A stretch of DNA of 64,000 bases from contig WGND01000001.1 in the NCBI GenBank assembly GCA_016124805.1, positions 434,001 to 498,000 of the forward strand, given 5' to 3'. Below, in pieces: positions 1-8,926 of this stretch. A model generated the notes under the pieces. That model worked only from the letters and a program-made list of their open reading frames with translations, was not told where the DNA came from and made no database searches. The first letter of the stretch is position 1, and every line of letters starts with the position of its first letter. The position numbers were made by a program, and so were the translations under genes. Source of the DNA: Hyphomicrobiales bacterium (GTDB lineage: Bacteria; Pseudomonadota; Alphaproteobacteria; Parvibaculales; Parvibaculaceae).

Positions 1-496
1 CAAGGGAGGCATTGGCGCTTTGGGTGTCGGCGCGCGCCTGATCCAGCTTCTGCTTGCTGGCAAAATTCGCGCTGGCCAGTTTGGTGTAGCGGGCAAGATC
101 GGCGCGGGCCCGCACGGCCTCTGCTTCGGCATAGGCGATCTCGGCCTTGCTCTTTTCGGCATTGGCGATCTGCGCGGCGACCTGCTCGCCATAGGTGGTG
201 ATGGCGGCATGTTGCGCCGCCGCCTTGGCTTTGGCCTGGTTGAGGGCGATTTCAAAGTCGCGCGGATCGATCTGCGCCAGCACATCGCCCTTATGCACAT
301 AAGCGTTTTCGGCGATGTCGACGCTCGCCAGATAGCCTGTGACTTTGGGCGAAATGACGGAAATGTCGCTCGAAACATAGGCGTTGTCGGTGGTCTGGAT
401 GTAGCGATATTCGGTGAACCACAACACGGCGTAGATCAGCCCCAGAATGCCGAAGACGCCGCCCAGAATGGGGAAAATTCTCTGTTTCAGTTGCAT
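1..496 (-). CDS. HlyD/EmrA-type membrane fusion protein of an efflux pump (C-terminus off the window)
   Basis: Reading the minus strand from the ATG at 496 gives about 165 residues and runs off the left edge. The protein starts with a short basic segment and one membrane anchor (residues about 8-25). Then comes TTDNAYVSSD, typical of EmrA/HlyD adaptors, a biotinyl-lipoyl-like stretch (GYLASVDIAENAYVHKGD) and the LAQIDPRDFEIAL motif, followed by an Ala-rich coiled-coil hairpin. In this family the adaptor links an inner-membrane MFS or ABC pump to an outer-membrane channel and exports drugs or other toxic compounds. It is divergent from a TetR-family gene, with two matching operator-like palindromes between them, so repression by that regulator is likely (inference). 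The substrate cannot be read from sequence. Confidence 0.9.
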   Translation of the reverse strand, partial: MQLKQRIFPILGGVFGILGLIYAVLWFTEYRYIQTTDNAYVSSDISVISPKVTGYLASVDIAENAYVHKGDVLAQIDPRDFEIALNQAKAKAAAQHAAITTYGEQVAAQIANAEKSKAEIAYAEAEAVRARADLARYTKLASANFASKQKLDQARADTQSANASL

Positions 497-512
497 GCTG
501 TCACCTGTTTTG

Positions 513-527
513 ACCGAACCGATCGGT
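513..527. promoter_or_regulatory. Putative TetR-type operator, copy 1
   Basis: ACCGAACCGATCGGT contains GACCGA/TCGGTC arms when extended by one base on each side (512-517 and 523-528). It lies 17 bp upstream of the efflux adaptor start codon and is closely repeated at 578-592. Its position between a TetR gene and an efflux gene suggests an operator; this is inference. Confidence 0.55.
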
Positions 528-577
528 CATTTGTGATTGAAATATGGCGCAGGCGGGCCGATATTCAAGTAGTATTT

Positions 578-592
578 ACCGAACCGTTCAGT
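578..592. promoter_or_regulatory. Putative TetR-type operator, copy 2
   Basis: ACCGAACCGTTCAGT matches copy 1 at 12 of 15 positions, begins 65 bp after it, and ends 12 bp before the TetR start codon. A site here could give autorepression of the regulator. Confidence 0.5.
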
Positions 593-604
593 ATGATAGG
601 GATT

Positions 605-1240
605 ATGGAACAGACATTGGATCGGGACGTCGAGGACACCCAATCTTCGCAGAAGCGCCGTCAGATTCTGGATGGCGCCAGCCGCGTTTTCATGGAATCC
701 GGCTATGAGGGGGCGAGCATGTCGCTCATTGCCCGGGAAGCTGGCGTCTCCAAGGGCACGCTTTATGTCTATTTTCCCGGCAAGGAAGAGCTCTTTTCTG
801 CCGTCGTGAGCGATGCCTGCCAGCAATCGGCGGGCCCGGCCTTTGACAATCTCGACCGCGAACCGGATCTCTTCAAGGCCATGTCTCTGGCCGGGCGCGG
901 CTTTCTCACCTTCCTGCTGCGCCCGCAGACACAGGCAATTTATCGCGTTGTGATTGCGGAGTCGGAAAAATTCCCCGAACTCGGACGGCGCTTCTATGCC
1001 TCCGGCCCGCAGGTCAATCTTGAGCGCGTGGCGGGTTTCCTGCGCAGGAAAATCGCGTCAGGGGAACTGACGATTGAAGACCCGGACCTTGCTGCCATGC
1101 AGTTCATGGAACTCTGCAAATCAGGCGTGATGCAGCAACGCCAGATGCGGGTGATTGACGGGGCCAGCCCGGCGCGCATCGAACATGTGGTCGATAGCGC
1201 GGTCAGGCTGTTTCTGCGCGGTTATCGCGGCGCCCCGTGA
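605..1240 (+). CDS. TetR/AcrR-family transcriptional regulator
   Basis: A 211-residue protein of normal TetR length. The N-terminal helix-turn-helix covers about residues 17-63, with the typical stretch SLIAREAGVSKGTLYVYFPGKEEL ending in the conserved YxYF..KE signature; the rest is the helical ligand-binding and dimerisation domain. The start at 605 (MEQTLDRD) is preferred because an AGGG lies just upstream; an in-frame ATG at 593 lacks a ribosome-binding site and overlaps the operator-like repeat. The gene is divergent from the HlyD-type adaptor and convergent with the P450. Such local regulators usually repress the neighbouring pump until an effector binds. The effector is unknown. Confidence 0.9.
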   Translation: MEQTLDRDVEDTQSSQKRRQILDGASRVFMESGYEGASMSLIAREAGVSKGTLYVYFPGKEELFSAVVSDACQQSAGPAFDNLDREPDLFKAMSLAGRGFLTFLLRPQTQAIYRVVIAESEKFPELGRRFYASGPQVNLERVAGFLRRKIASGELTIEDPDLAAMQFMELCKSGVMQQRQMRVIDGASPARIEHVVDSAVRLFLRGYRGAP

Positions 1241-1258
1241 TAACTGGCCTGCGTTTCT

Positions 1259-2521
1259 TCAGCCTGCCATCTTGTAACGGATGGGCAGGCGCTTGAGACC
1301 GCTTACGAAATTGGCCTGTGTGAAGGCAGGCGTTCCGTCCAGCTCAAAATGTTCAATGCGGGAAAGCAGTTCCTTGTAGAGCGTGCGGATTTCCATTTTC
1401 GCCAGATGTTGCCCGAGGCAGAGATGCGGGCCATAGCCGAAAGCAAGGTGCTTGTTGGGCTTGCGTTCGATGTCGAAGGTCTCCGGCTTGTCGAAGGCAT
1501 CTTCGTCCCGATTGGCAGACCAGTAGCACATGAGCAGATTGTCACCCGCCTTGATCTGCTGACCGTTGAGCATGTAGTCGCTCTTGGCGGTGCGGAAGAA
1601 ATTCTTCACAGGCGTTGACCAGCGGATCATCTCATCGACAGCACCCGGCAGCAGATCGGGATTGGCCCTGAGCTTGGCCATCTGGTCGGGATTTTCCATC
1701 AGGGCCAGCAACCCACCCGAGGTGGTGGAGCTTGTCGTGTCATGCCCGGCAGTTGCCACGATGATATAGTAGGAGATGGCTTCCAGGTGACCCAGCGGTT
1801 TGCCGTCGATGGTGGCATTGGCGATCACCGTCGCGACATCGTCGCGCGGATTTTTGCGCCGGTCTTCCACCATGGCGCTGAAATAGTTGAAGAAGTCTTC
1901 GACTGTCTTGCTGGTTTCATCGGCCGAATGTTCCTCGCGCTTCAGCTCCGGATCGGTGGCGCCGAAAAGTTCCTGCGTCAGTTTCAGCATGAAGGCTTCG
2001 TCTTCCGGCGGTACGCCCAGCACCGTCATGATGACGCGCAGCGGATACCAGACGGCGACATCATTGGCGAAATCGCATTTGCCATTCATGCCGGCCATAC
2101 GGTCGACATACATTTTGGCGAGGTCCCCGATATCGGCTTCCAGCTTTTTCAGATTGGGCGGGGCAAACCATGACTGGGTCAGCCCGCGATAGTTGCGATG
2201 ATCCGGATTGTCCATATCGACGAGAGAGCGGATCATGTGGCTGTCGCCGCCTGTAAAGCGCAGCACGGCTTCTTCCGTTTCGATGGTCTGCAGCGTCAGT
2301 CGGGGATCATTGAGGAAAATTTCGGGCTGGCGCTCGACTTCCATGATGTCGGCGTGCCGCGAGACGGTCCAGAAGGGGCGATAGTCGTCCGGCTGGGTCC
2401 AGCGCACCGGTTCCTCGCGGCGCAGACGTGCAAACAAGGCGTGAAAGGCTGCCGGATCTGCATAAAGTTTGGGGTCTGCAATGGCGTTGTCTGTCGCTTT
2501 GTCGCCGATTATGCGTTCCAT
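1259..2521 (-). CDS. Cytochrome P450 monooxygenase
   Basis: A soluble bacterial P450 of 420 residues. All hallmarks are present: the I-helix oxygen-binding motif AGHDTTSS, the K-helix ExxR motif (EMIR), and the heme-binding loop FGYGPHLCLGQ with the thiolate Cys at about residue 368. There is no membrane anchor, so it should need a separate ferredoxin and reductase, neither of which is adjacent. The start at 2521 (MERIIGDK) follows a GGGGAG; upstream in-frame starts would add a basic, unconserved-looking leader. The general fold suggests hydroxylation of a hydrophobic substrate such as a fatty acid, terpene or sterol side chain, but the CYP family cannot be assigned by eye. It faces the thiolase gene divergently, which fits a lipid-degradation setting (inference). 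Confidence 0.93.
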   Translation of the reverse strand: MERIIGDKATDNAIADPKLYADPAAFHALFARLRREEPVRWTQPDDYRPFWTVSRHADIMEVERQPEIFLNDPRLTLQTIETEEAVLRFTGGDSHMIRSLVDMDNPDHRNYRGLTQSWFAPPNLKKLEADIGDLAKMYVDRMAGMNGKCDFANDVAVWYPLRVIMTVLGVPPEDEAFMLKLTQELFGATDPELKREEHSADETSKTVEDFFNYFSAMVEDRRKNPRDDVATVIANATIDGKPLGHLEAISYYIIVATAGHDTTSSTTSGGLLALMENPDQMAKLRANPDLLPGAVDEMIRWSTPVKNFFRTAKSDYMLNGQQIKAGDNLLMCYWSANRDEDAFDKPETFDIERKPNKHLAFGYGPHLCLGQHLAKMEIRTLYKELLSRIEHFELDGTPAFTQANFVSGLKRLPIRYKMAG

Positions 2522-2788
2522 GGTCTCTTGTCTCCCCTGAGGCATCGTTCTTGTTCTTGATCTTTTGTGCCGCAAGTCTTTGGCCACGCTACGTCAACCA
2601 AGGGGTCACAAAAAATGCTGTTGTTTAGTGCCTTTCATGCACGATATGGGATGTTTACATATAGACACAAGCGTCAAGCGCGGGGATCGTCCGGATCGTT
2701 TCAATCGCCGATCTGCCCCGACGTCAGGCGGAAAATCCAACGGGCTCCTGATGGTATGGCGCCTGAAAAGAGACAAAGGGAATGAGAC

Positions 2789-3961
2789 ATGGCTGAAGCA
2801 TATATTGTCGCCGCAGTGCGCACCGCGGGTGGTCGCAAGGCTGGTCGTCTCAAGGGTTGGCATCCGGCCGATATGGGCGGCGCCGTTCTTGATGCATTGA
2901 TTGATCGCACGGGCATTGATCCGGCACAGGTCGAAGACGTGATCTTCGGCTGCGTCGATCAGGCCGGCGAGCAGGCTGTCAACATCGCCCGCAATGCGGT
3001 GCTGGCTTCCAAGCTGCCTGAAAGCGTGCCCGCCACATCGGTTGACCGCCAGTGCGGCTCGGCCCAGCAGGCGCTGCATTTTGCGGCCCAGGCCGTGATG
3101 TCGGGTGCGATGGATTGCGTGATTGCCGGTGGTGTGGAAAGCATGACGCGTGTGCCCATGGGCATGCCGGCTTCGCTGCCCGCCAAGAACGGCTTTGGCA
3201 TCTACAAGAGCCCCAAGATCGAAGAACGCTATCCCAATGTCCAGTTCAGCCAGTTTGCGGGCGCTGAAATGATCGCCAAGAAATATGGTCTGAGCAAAGA
3301 CGATCTGGACAACTTCGCCTATACGAGCCACCAGAAGGCAATCCGTGCGACGGAGGCCGGTGATTTCGACAGTGAAATCCTGCCGCTCGAAGTGACCATG
3401 GATGACGGCACAACCGCCATTCACAAGGTCGATGAAGGCATCCGTTTCGATGCCAGCCTCGAAGGCATCAAGGGTGTGAAGCTGCTGGTCGAAGGTGGTG
3501 CCATCACGGCGGCCACATCGAGCCAGATCTGCGATGGCGCCTCTGCCATCATGGTCGTCAATGAAAAGGGTCTGAAGGCCCTGGGTCTCAAGCCGCTTGC
3601 CCGTGTACATCACATGACGGTAATCGGTGGCGATCCCGTGATCATGCTGGAAGCACCGATCCCGGCGACGCTGCGCGCGCTCGACAAGGCCGGCATGAAG
3701 ATCGACGACATTGACCTTTATGAAGTCAATGAGGCTTTCGCTTCGGTGCCCATGGCCTGGTTGCAGAAGACCGGTGCCGATCCTGAGAAGCTCAATGTGA
3801 ATGGTGGCGCCATTGCGCTCGGCCATCCGCTCGGCTGCTCGGGCACGAAGCTGATGACGACGCTGGTTCATGCGCTTCACAGCCGCAACAAGCGCTATGG
3901 TCTGCAGACCATGTGCGAAGGCGGCGGTCTGGCCAATGTGACGATTGTCGAACGCCTCTGA
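2789..3961 (+). CDS. Thiolase (acetyl-CoA acyltransferase/acetyltransferase family)
   Basis: A 390-residue thiolase with the full catalytic set: nucleophilic Cys89 in RQCGSAQQ, His346 in LGHPLGCSG and Cys376 in MCEGGG. It should cleave 3-ketoacyl-CoA or condense two acyl-CoAs in the cytoplasm. The N-terminus (EAYIVAAVRTAGGRK) resembles FadA-like and lipid-degradation thiolases more than biosynthetic PhaA, and a second thiolase in this window (22893-24083) fits PhaA better. The ATG at 2789 is preceded by AAGGGAATG. A hairpin terminator follows at 3988-4017, so the gene looks monocistronic. Chain-length preference is unknown. Confidence 0.92.
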   Translation: MAEAYIVAAVRTAGGRKAGRLKGWHPADMGGAVLDALIDRTGIDPAQVEDVIFGCVDQAGEQAVNIARNAVLASKLPESVPATSVDRQCGSAQQALHFAAQAVMSGAMDCVIAGGVESMTRVPMGMPASLPAKNGFGIYKSPKIEERYPNVQFSQFAGAEMIAKKYGLSKDDLDNFAYTSHQKAIRATEAGDFDSEILPLEVTMDDGTTAIHKVDEGIRFDASLEGIKGVKLLVEGGAITAATSSQICDGASAIMVVNEKGLKALGLKPLARVHHMTVIGGDPVIMLEAPIPATLRALDKAGMKIDDIDLYEVNEAFASVPMAWLQKTGADPEKLNVNGGAIALGHPLGCSGTKLMTTLVHALHSRNKRYGLQTMCEGGGLANVTIVERL

Positions 3962-3987
3962 GCTTCGACGAATCTTTCAAAATGATA

Positions 3988-4017
3988 GGGGGCAGGGCCG
4001 AAAGGTTCTGCCCCTTT
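3988..4017 (+). terminator. Rho-independent terminator after the thiolase
   Basis: GGGGCAGGGCC, a GAAA tetraloop, then GGTTCTGCCCC form an 11-bp stem with two G-U pairs, followed by TTT. A TATAAT at 4022-4027 just beyond may be the -10 element of the next gene, although no good -35 is seen. Confidence 0.7.
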
Positions 4018-4061
4018 GCGCTATAATGGGGGTCAAATTCATGTGATCTCGGGAGGAAATC

Positions 4062-4784
4062 ATGCCGGGTCCAAAGCCAGTCAAACGCGGCCATCCCTGT
4101 CAGATATGCGGCACGGATCACCTCTATTCCCAGGCTGTGCAGGGTGACGCAATCGCGCCGGGCGTTCTGGCTCTCATCCGGCAGGAACATCCTGACTTTC
4201 AGACCGAGGGATATATTTGCCGACCGCATCTCGATTTATATCGCGATAGCCATGTTCGTCGCATTCTGGAGGATGAAAAAGGCTCGCTTGATGCGCTTGA
4301 GAAGGATGTGTTGCGCAGTATTCGTGATCAGGATGTGCTGAGTGAAAATACAGACGCGGTGTTTGACGAGAAGCTGAGTTTCGGGGACCGTCTGTCTGAT
4401 GTGATTGCCGACTTTGGCGGGAGTTGGCGCTTCATCATTTTCTTTCTGAGTGTGATGGTCATTTGGATATCCATCAACATTGTGAGCGTCCTTAAGCACC
4501 CCTTTGATCCTTATCCGTTCATCCTTCTCAATCTTGTCTTGTCCTGCATTGCCGCATTGCAGGCGCCTGTCATCATGATGAGCCAGAACCGGCAGGAGGC
4601 ACGTGACAGGATGCGTGCGCAGAGTGACTACAAGGTCAATCTGAAGGCGGAGCTGGAAATCCGGCATCTCCATGAAAAAGTCGATCATCTTCTGATGCAT
4701 CAATGGCAGCGTCTGATGGAAGTCCAGCAGATACAGATTGAACTGATGAACGAGATCAATCAGCGTTCGCGCAGACCGGAATGA
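4062..4784 (+). CDS. DUF1003 family membrane protein
   Basis: A 240-residue protein behind a strong ribosome-binding site (GGGAGGAAATC before ATG). The N-terminal 60 residues carry a CQICG pair and a later C-x-P-H (about residues 13-16 and 54-57), suggestive of a small metal-binding element. Two membrane segments follow at about 124-142 and 151-170 (FIIFFLSVMVIWISINIV and ILLNLVLSCIAALQAPVIMMSQNRQ). The QAPVIMMSQNRQ..RDR stretch and the charged, coiled-coil C-terminus are typical of DUF1003. The function of this family is not known. The gene stands alone, convergent with the polyamine transporter genes. Confidence 0.88.
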   Translation: MPGPKPVKRGHPCQICGTDHLYSQAVQGDAIAPGVLALIRQEHPDFQTEGYICRPHLDLYRDSHVRRILEDEKGSLDALEKDVLRSIRDQDVLSENTDAVFDEKLSFGDRLSDVIADFGGSWRFIIFFLSVMVIWISINIVSVLKHPFDPYPFILLNLVLSCIAALQAPVIMMSQNRQEARDRMRAQSDYKVNLKAELEIRHLHEKVDHLLMHQWQRLMEVQQIQIELMNEINQRSRRPE

Positions 4785-4790
4785 GCCCGA

Positions 4791-5879
4791 TCAGTCGCCG
4801 AGCAGCAGCGAGTCGGCCTTACGCCAGTAAATCCAGAATTCTTCGCCGCTCTCATAGGTGATTTCTTCAATGTCGCTGGAGACGTTGGAGATGTCGGCGA
4901 GGATGGGCTGTTCGAGACCGATGTCGAAGAAGACATTGCTGTAGCTGCCGAAATAGGCGAACTCGCCGACCTTGCCCTTGACCGAGATGACGTTGGGATC
5001 GGTTGGCTGCTGTTCGGCCACGAAGATTTTTTCCGGGCGCACGGCAAGGCAGACATTGCCGACGATCTCGCCGGGCATTTCGACCTCGCCAATTTTGTCG
5101 ATATCGATTTTGACGGTGCCTTCACCACTCTTGACCGATTTGCCTCCCAGCAGATTGACCTTGCCGATGAAGTCCGCGACGAAACGGGAAACAGGTTTTT
5201 CGTAGAGCTCGGTGGGTGATGCGACCTGCCGCACCTTGCCCTGGCTCATGACCGCAATGCGGTCGGCCATGGAGAGGGCTTCAGACTGGTCATGGGTCAC
5301 GATGACGAAGGTGATGCCGACGGTCTGCTGCAGGCGCACCAATTCCATCTGCATGGCTTCGCGCAGCTTGGCATCAAGGGCGGATAGCGGTTCGTCGAGC
5401 AGCAGCACGGATGGGCGCTTCACGAGCGCACGGGCGAGCGCCACGCGCTGCCGCTGACCGCCGGACATCTCGTCGGGCATGCGCTTGTTGTAGCCGCCGA
5501 GCTTGACCAGATCGAGCGCCTCGGCAACGCGTTCCTTGATTTCGCTGGCGGGGCGGCCGTCCATCTTCAGGCCATAGGCCACATTCTGTTCCACCGACAT
5601 ATGCGGGAAAACGGCATAAGACTGGAACACCATGTTGATGGGGCGCTTGTTGGGCGCCACGGTGGACATGTCCTGACCATCGATAATCACTTGGCCGATG
5701 GTGGGCGTTTCAAAGCCTGCCAGCATGCGGAGCAATGTGGTCTTGCCGCAGCCTGACGGACCCAGCAGGGCAAAGAATTCGCCGCGGCCAACTTCGAGAT
5801 TGACCTCGTCGACGGCTTTGACAGTGCCCCCGAAAATCTTGGAGACATTCTTGATCTGGATAATGGGCTGCTCGGACAT
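4791..5879 (-). CDS. potA: Polyamine ABC transporter ATP-binding protein
   Basis: A 362-residue ATPase with Walker A GPSGCGKTT (about 40-48), the signature MSGGQRQR, Walker B VLLLDEPLSALD and the H-loop VTHDQ. A C-terminal TOBE-type domain of about 110 residues is characteristic of spermidine/putrescine importers (PotA/PotG). It energises the PotH/PotI permease pair at the inner membrane. The start at 5879 (MSEQPIIQ) is favoured because the next upstream start would overlap the end of potI. It is the last gene of a four-gene minus-strand cluster and lies 52 bp after potI. Whether the substrate is putrescine or spermidine cannot be decided from sequence. Confidence 0.93.
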   Translation of the reverse strand: MSEQPIIQIKNVSKIFGGTVKAVDEVNLEVGRGEFFALLGPSGCGKTTLLRMLAGFETPTIGQVIIDGQDMSTVAPNKRPINMVFQSYAVFPHMSVEQNVAYGLKMDGRPASEIKERVAEALDLVKLGGYNKRMPDEMSGGQRQRVALARALVKRPSVLLLDEPLSALDAKLREAMQMELVRLQQTVGITFVIVTHDQSEALSMADRIAVMSQGKVRQVASPTELYEKPVSRFVADFIGKVNLLGGKSVKSGEGTVKIDIDKIGEVEMPGEIVGNVCLAVRPEKIFVAEQQPTDPNVISVKGKVGEFAYFGSYSNVFFDIGLEQPILADISNVSSDIEEITYESGEEFWIYWRKADSLLLGD

Positions 5880-5931
5880 GATGATCTCTGACTGATGAGA
5901 GGGTCGTGACAAGGGTCTTTGATGAAGGCGG

Positions 5932-6789
5932 CTAATGTCCACCTGACATCATGTTGTTCCGGTTCTGCACCCGCAGGGCGATTGTCGTGACGACCAGCGT
6001 GAGCAGGATCAGAACAGTGGATGCGGCATTGACTTCAGGCGACACGGAAAAGCGCACCATGGAATAGATCTTCACCGGGAAGGTGACCGTTTCCGGCCCC
6101 GAGGTGAAGAAGGTGATGACGAAGTCATCAAGGGAGAGCGTGAAGGCCAGCAACGCACCGGCAATGAGGCCGGGCTTCATATGCGGCACGATGATGTCCC
6201 TGAAGACCTGGGCTTCATTGGCACCAAGATCGCGGGCGCATTCGGCCAGCTCCCGGTTGAAGCTTTCAAGGCGGGCCCGGATGACGATGGCCGCAAAAGG
6301 AAAGCTGAAGGCGATATGGGCGATCATGATGGAGCCGAGATTGAAGGGCCAGATCAGACCGCTTGGCCAGCCGATGCGGGCAAAGAAAACCATCATCGCG
6401 ACGCCCATGCAGATTTCCGGGATCACGATGGGGAGCGCCATGGCGCCTTCATAAACGGCTTTGCCGGGAAAGCGGTAGCGCCAGAGCACATAGGCCGTCA
6501 GCGCGCCCAGCACGGTGCTGACAATGGTGGTGACGATGGCGATGGTCAACGAGTTGCCAAAGGCCATCATCAGCACTTCATTGTTGAAGAGCTTTTCATA
6601 ATATTTTGTCGTGAAGCCGCGCCAGACGACGTTGCGGCGGCTGTCATTGAAGCTGAAAACAATGAGCCCGATGATGGGGGCATAGAGGAAGAACAGCGTC
6701 AGGGCGACAGTGATCTGCAGCCACAGGCGACGCGTGTAATCCAGCGGGCCGATGGGTTCGGGATTGCGGAAGCGGCTGAACACACTCAT
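5932..6789 (-). CDS. potI: Polyamine ABC transporter permease (PotI/PotC-like)
   Basis: A 285-residue inner-membrane permease with about six hydrophobic segments. The cytoplasmic EAA loop reads ECARDLGANEAQVFRDIIVP, the contact site for the ATPase. Its start overlaps the stop of the upstream permease gene by four bases (ATGA), showing translational coupling. The SFNDSRR stretch after the first membrane segment is common in PotC/PotI proteins. It forms the heterodimeric channel with the adjacent PotH. Confidence 0.92.
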   Translation of the reverse strand: MSVFSRFRNPEPIGPLDYTRRLWLQITVALTLFFLYAPIIGLIVFSFNDSRRNVVWRGFTTKYYEKLFNNEVLMMAFGNSLTIAIVTTIVSTVLGALTAYVLWRYRFPGKAVYEGAMALPIVIPEICMGVAMMVFFARIGWPSGLIWPFNLGSIMIAHIAFSFPFAAIVIRARLESFNRELAECARDLGANEAQVFRDIIVPHMKPGLIAGALLAFTLSLDDFVITFFTSGPETVTFPVKIYSMVRFSVSPEVNAASTVLILLTLVVTTIALRVQNRNNMMSGGH

Positions 6790-7703
6790 TTGGCATCTCC
6801 CCGGCCTTCGCTACGCATCAGCACGGCGCGAATGGCGAGTGCGAAGAACGTGGCATACATCAGCAGAAAACTCAGCGCCGCGCCGAAGGGCCAATTGTTT
6901 GCCTGCTTGAACTGGCTGGCGATCACATTGGCGATCATCTGGCTGTCGGTGCCGCCCAGAAGGTCCGGCGTCAGATAGGAACCCATCGCGGGGATGAAGG
7001 TGATGATGATGCCAGAGGCGATGCCGGGCAGGGCCAGCGGCACGACGATGGAATAAAAGGTGCGGACATGTCCGGCACCCAGGTCAAGGCTGGCTTCTAG
7101 ATAGGAGCGGTCAAGCCGGTCAAGCGAGGCATAAAGCGGCAGCACCATGAAGGGCAGGCTCACATAGACGAGGCCAAAGATCACGGCGACATTGTTGTAG
7201 AGCAGGGGCAGCGCTTCAAAGGGCCCGACAATGGTGTTGTCGCCAAGGCCCACGAAACTCAGCAGCCAGTCGCAATTGACGACAATCCATTCAAGCCCGC
7301 TATTGAGGAAGCCATTGGTGCGCAGGACAGCAATCAACGCATAGGTGCGGATCAGCAGGTTGGTCCAGAAAGGCAACACCACCAACAGCAGGAGCCACAT
7401 GCGTTGGGAGGGCTTGGCAAAGACAATGGCGATGGCAACGGGGAAGGCAACGACCAGGCAAACAGCTGTTGTGGCTGCCGCCATGATGATCGACTTCCAG
7501 AAGATGCCCAGATAAAGCGGCTCAAGCGCGCGGGCATATTGCTGGAGATTCCAGTCGAGCGTGATCTCGGTGACGCCGGTTTTGTCAGAGAAGCTGTAGA
7601 GCCAGACCAGCGAGAGGGGGACGATGAAGAAGGCGATCAGCCAGAAGGTGGGCGCCGTGATGGCCGTCCAGAAAGCGCGCGCGGATTTGGCCCAATTTTC
7701 CAT
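6786..7703 (-). CDS. potH: Polyamine ABC transporter permease (PotH/PotB-like)
   Basis: A 305-residue permease with a hydrophobic N-terminal helix (FWLIAFFIVPLSLVWLYSF), five further membrane segments, and the EAA loop LEASLDLGAGHVRTFYSIVVP. The LLIRTYAL stretch near residue 115 is a familiar PotB/PotH feature. It is translationally coupled to potI (four-base overlap). It is separated from potF by 131 bp holding a strong hairpin, which probably lowers permease expression relative to the binding protein. Confidence 0.92.
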   Translation of the reverse strand: MENWAKSARAFWTAITAPTFWLIAFFIVPLSLVWLYSFSDKTGVTEITLDWNLQQYARALEPLYLGIFWKSIIMAAATTAVCLVVAFPVAIAIVFAKPSQRMWLLLLVVLPFWTNLLIRTYALIAVLRTNGFLNSGLEWIVVNCDWLLSFVGLGDNTIVGPFEALPLLYNNVAVIFGLVYVSLPFMVLPLYASLDRLDRSYLEASLDLGAGHVRTFYSIVVPLALPGIASGIIITFIPAMGSYLTPDLLGGTDSQMIANVIASQFKQANNWPFGAALSFLLMYATFFALAIRAVLMRSEGRGDAK

Positions 7704-7798
7704 TCTCGACTACCCCCAGAAAATGCATGACGCAACAGGAACGGTAATTTGCGGCGCTGCAATATGCCAATAAAATTTGCCGGCCGCAGAAACAATTC

Positions 7799-7825
7799 GG
7801 GCGGGCAGTTTGTGGCTGCCCGCCC
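7799..7825 (-). terminator. Intercistronic hairpin between potF and potH (attenuator-like)
   Basis: GGGCGGGCAG and CTGCCCGCCC form a perfect 10-bp stem around a 7-nt loop, 10 bp past the potF stop codon. No long U-run follows on the minus strand, so partial termination or mRNA 3'-end protection is more likely than full termination. Confidence 0.6.
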
Positions 7826-7834
7826 GGTTGTGTT

Positions 7835-8926
7835 TTAGGCTGCTTTCATCTTGGTGCAGAGTTCTTCACGCATCTGCGTGACTTCCTCACCGAGATAGTC
7901 CGTCGATTCGGATGCTTCCAGCGCGGCTTCCGGCGGGAAGATGGCTTCGTTGGTCCGATACTCTTCGGGCATCAGATCGTAGCCAGCCTTGTCGGGAGTC
8001 GCATACTGAATGTAATCAGTAATCTTCTGATTCACTTCAGGCTCGTAGATGTAGTTGATGAAGGCATGCGCATTTTCAACATGCGGCGCGCCTGTCGGAA
8101 TGGCCAGCGTATCCTGCCAGATGATGCCGCCTTCCTTGGGAAGGACGAAACCGATATCGGGATCTTCCGTCATCAGCTGCGCGATATCGCCATTATATTC
8201 CATGGTCAGATCAACTTCGCCGGAGGCGAGAAGGTCCTGGCCATTGTCATCAGCAAAGCTCTTGATGATGCCCTTCTGCTTGGTGATCAGCGCGATGGCA
8301 GCTTCATTCTCAGCCTTGTCCACGGAGTTGGCCGAGTAGCCCAGATATTTCAGGGCGCAGCTGATCATGGTGCCGCAATCAGAAAGCACAGCGATCTTGT
8401 TGGCATATTCATCGCTGTCGAAGAGGTACTTCCAGCTGTCCGGAACTTCCTTCACCTTTGACTTGCGATAGCCGATGCCGATCGTGCCCCACATATAGGG
8501 CAGGCTGTATTTGCGGCCCTTGTCGAACGAGGCGTCAAGGAAGCGCGGGAACAGATTCGACATGTTCGGGATTTTGCTGTGATCCAGCGGCATCAGCATG
8601 TCGGCGGCCACCATGCGCGGAATCCAGTCGCCCGACGGCACGATGACGTCATAGCCCGGATTGCCGGCGCGGAGCTTGGCAAAGAGTTCCGAGTTGTCGG
8701 CGAAGAGGTCCATCTTGACCTCGATGCCTGTGGCGGCCTTGAAATCGTCGAGTGTGGTCTCGCCGATATAGGTATCCCAGTTGTAGAAGTTCAGCTTTTT
8801 CTCTTCAGCAGCTGAAGCAAATTTCGGCATGGCTGCAATGCTCACACCGAAGGCGGCTGCGCCACCCATAAACTGACGGCGTGAAAGAGCGTTCAGCAGT
8901 CCGCCCAGTCCTCTGTTTCTTTTCAT
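7835..8926 (-). CDS. potF: Polyamine ABC transporter periplasmic binding protein
   Basis: A 363-residue extracellular solute-binding protein (type 1) with a twin-arginine signal: SRRQFMGG at residues 15-22, a hydrophobic stretch and a likely cleavage after AASA-type residues near 39. The mature protein opens with LNFYNWDTYIGE, the polyamine-binding-protein signature found in PotD/PotF. It captures putrescine or spermidine in the periplasm and delivers it to PotHI. First gene of the cluster; the GGAG upstream of ATG 8926 is a plausible ribosome-binding site. The substrate is inferred from family only. Confidence 0.92.
   Translation of the reverse strand: MKRNRGLGGLLNALSRRQFMGGAAAFGVSIAAMPKFASAAEEKKLNFYNWDTYIGETTLDDFKAATGIEVKMDLFADNSELFAKLRAGNPGYDVIVPSGDWIPRMVAADMLMPLDHSKIPNMSNLFPRFLDASFDKGRKYSLPYMWGTIGIGYRKSKVKEVPDSWKYLFDSDEYANKIAVLSDCGTMISCALKYLGYSANSVDKAENEAAIALITKQKGIIKSFADDNGQDLLASGEVDLTMEYNGDIAQLMTEDPDIGFVLPKEGGIIWQDTLAIPTGAPHVENAHAFINYIYEPEVNQKITDYIQYATPDKAGYDLMPEEYRTNEAIFPPEAALEASESTDYLGEEVTQMREELCTKMKAA

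Noticed and set aside
20-604. Long open frame continuing upstream of the TetR gene, which would fuse about 195 extra residues to it
   Set aside because: The upstream part is the antisense of the HlyD-type adaptor gene and crosses the operator region; the TetR protein is complete from 605.
2606-3880. 424-residue minus-strand open frame
   Set aside because: Antisense to an intact thiolase; His/Arg-rich composition typical of shadow frames in GC-rich DNA.
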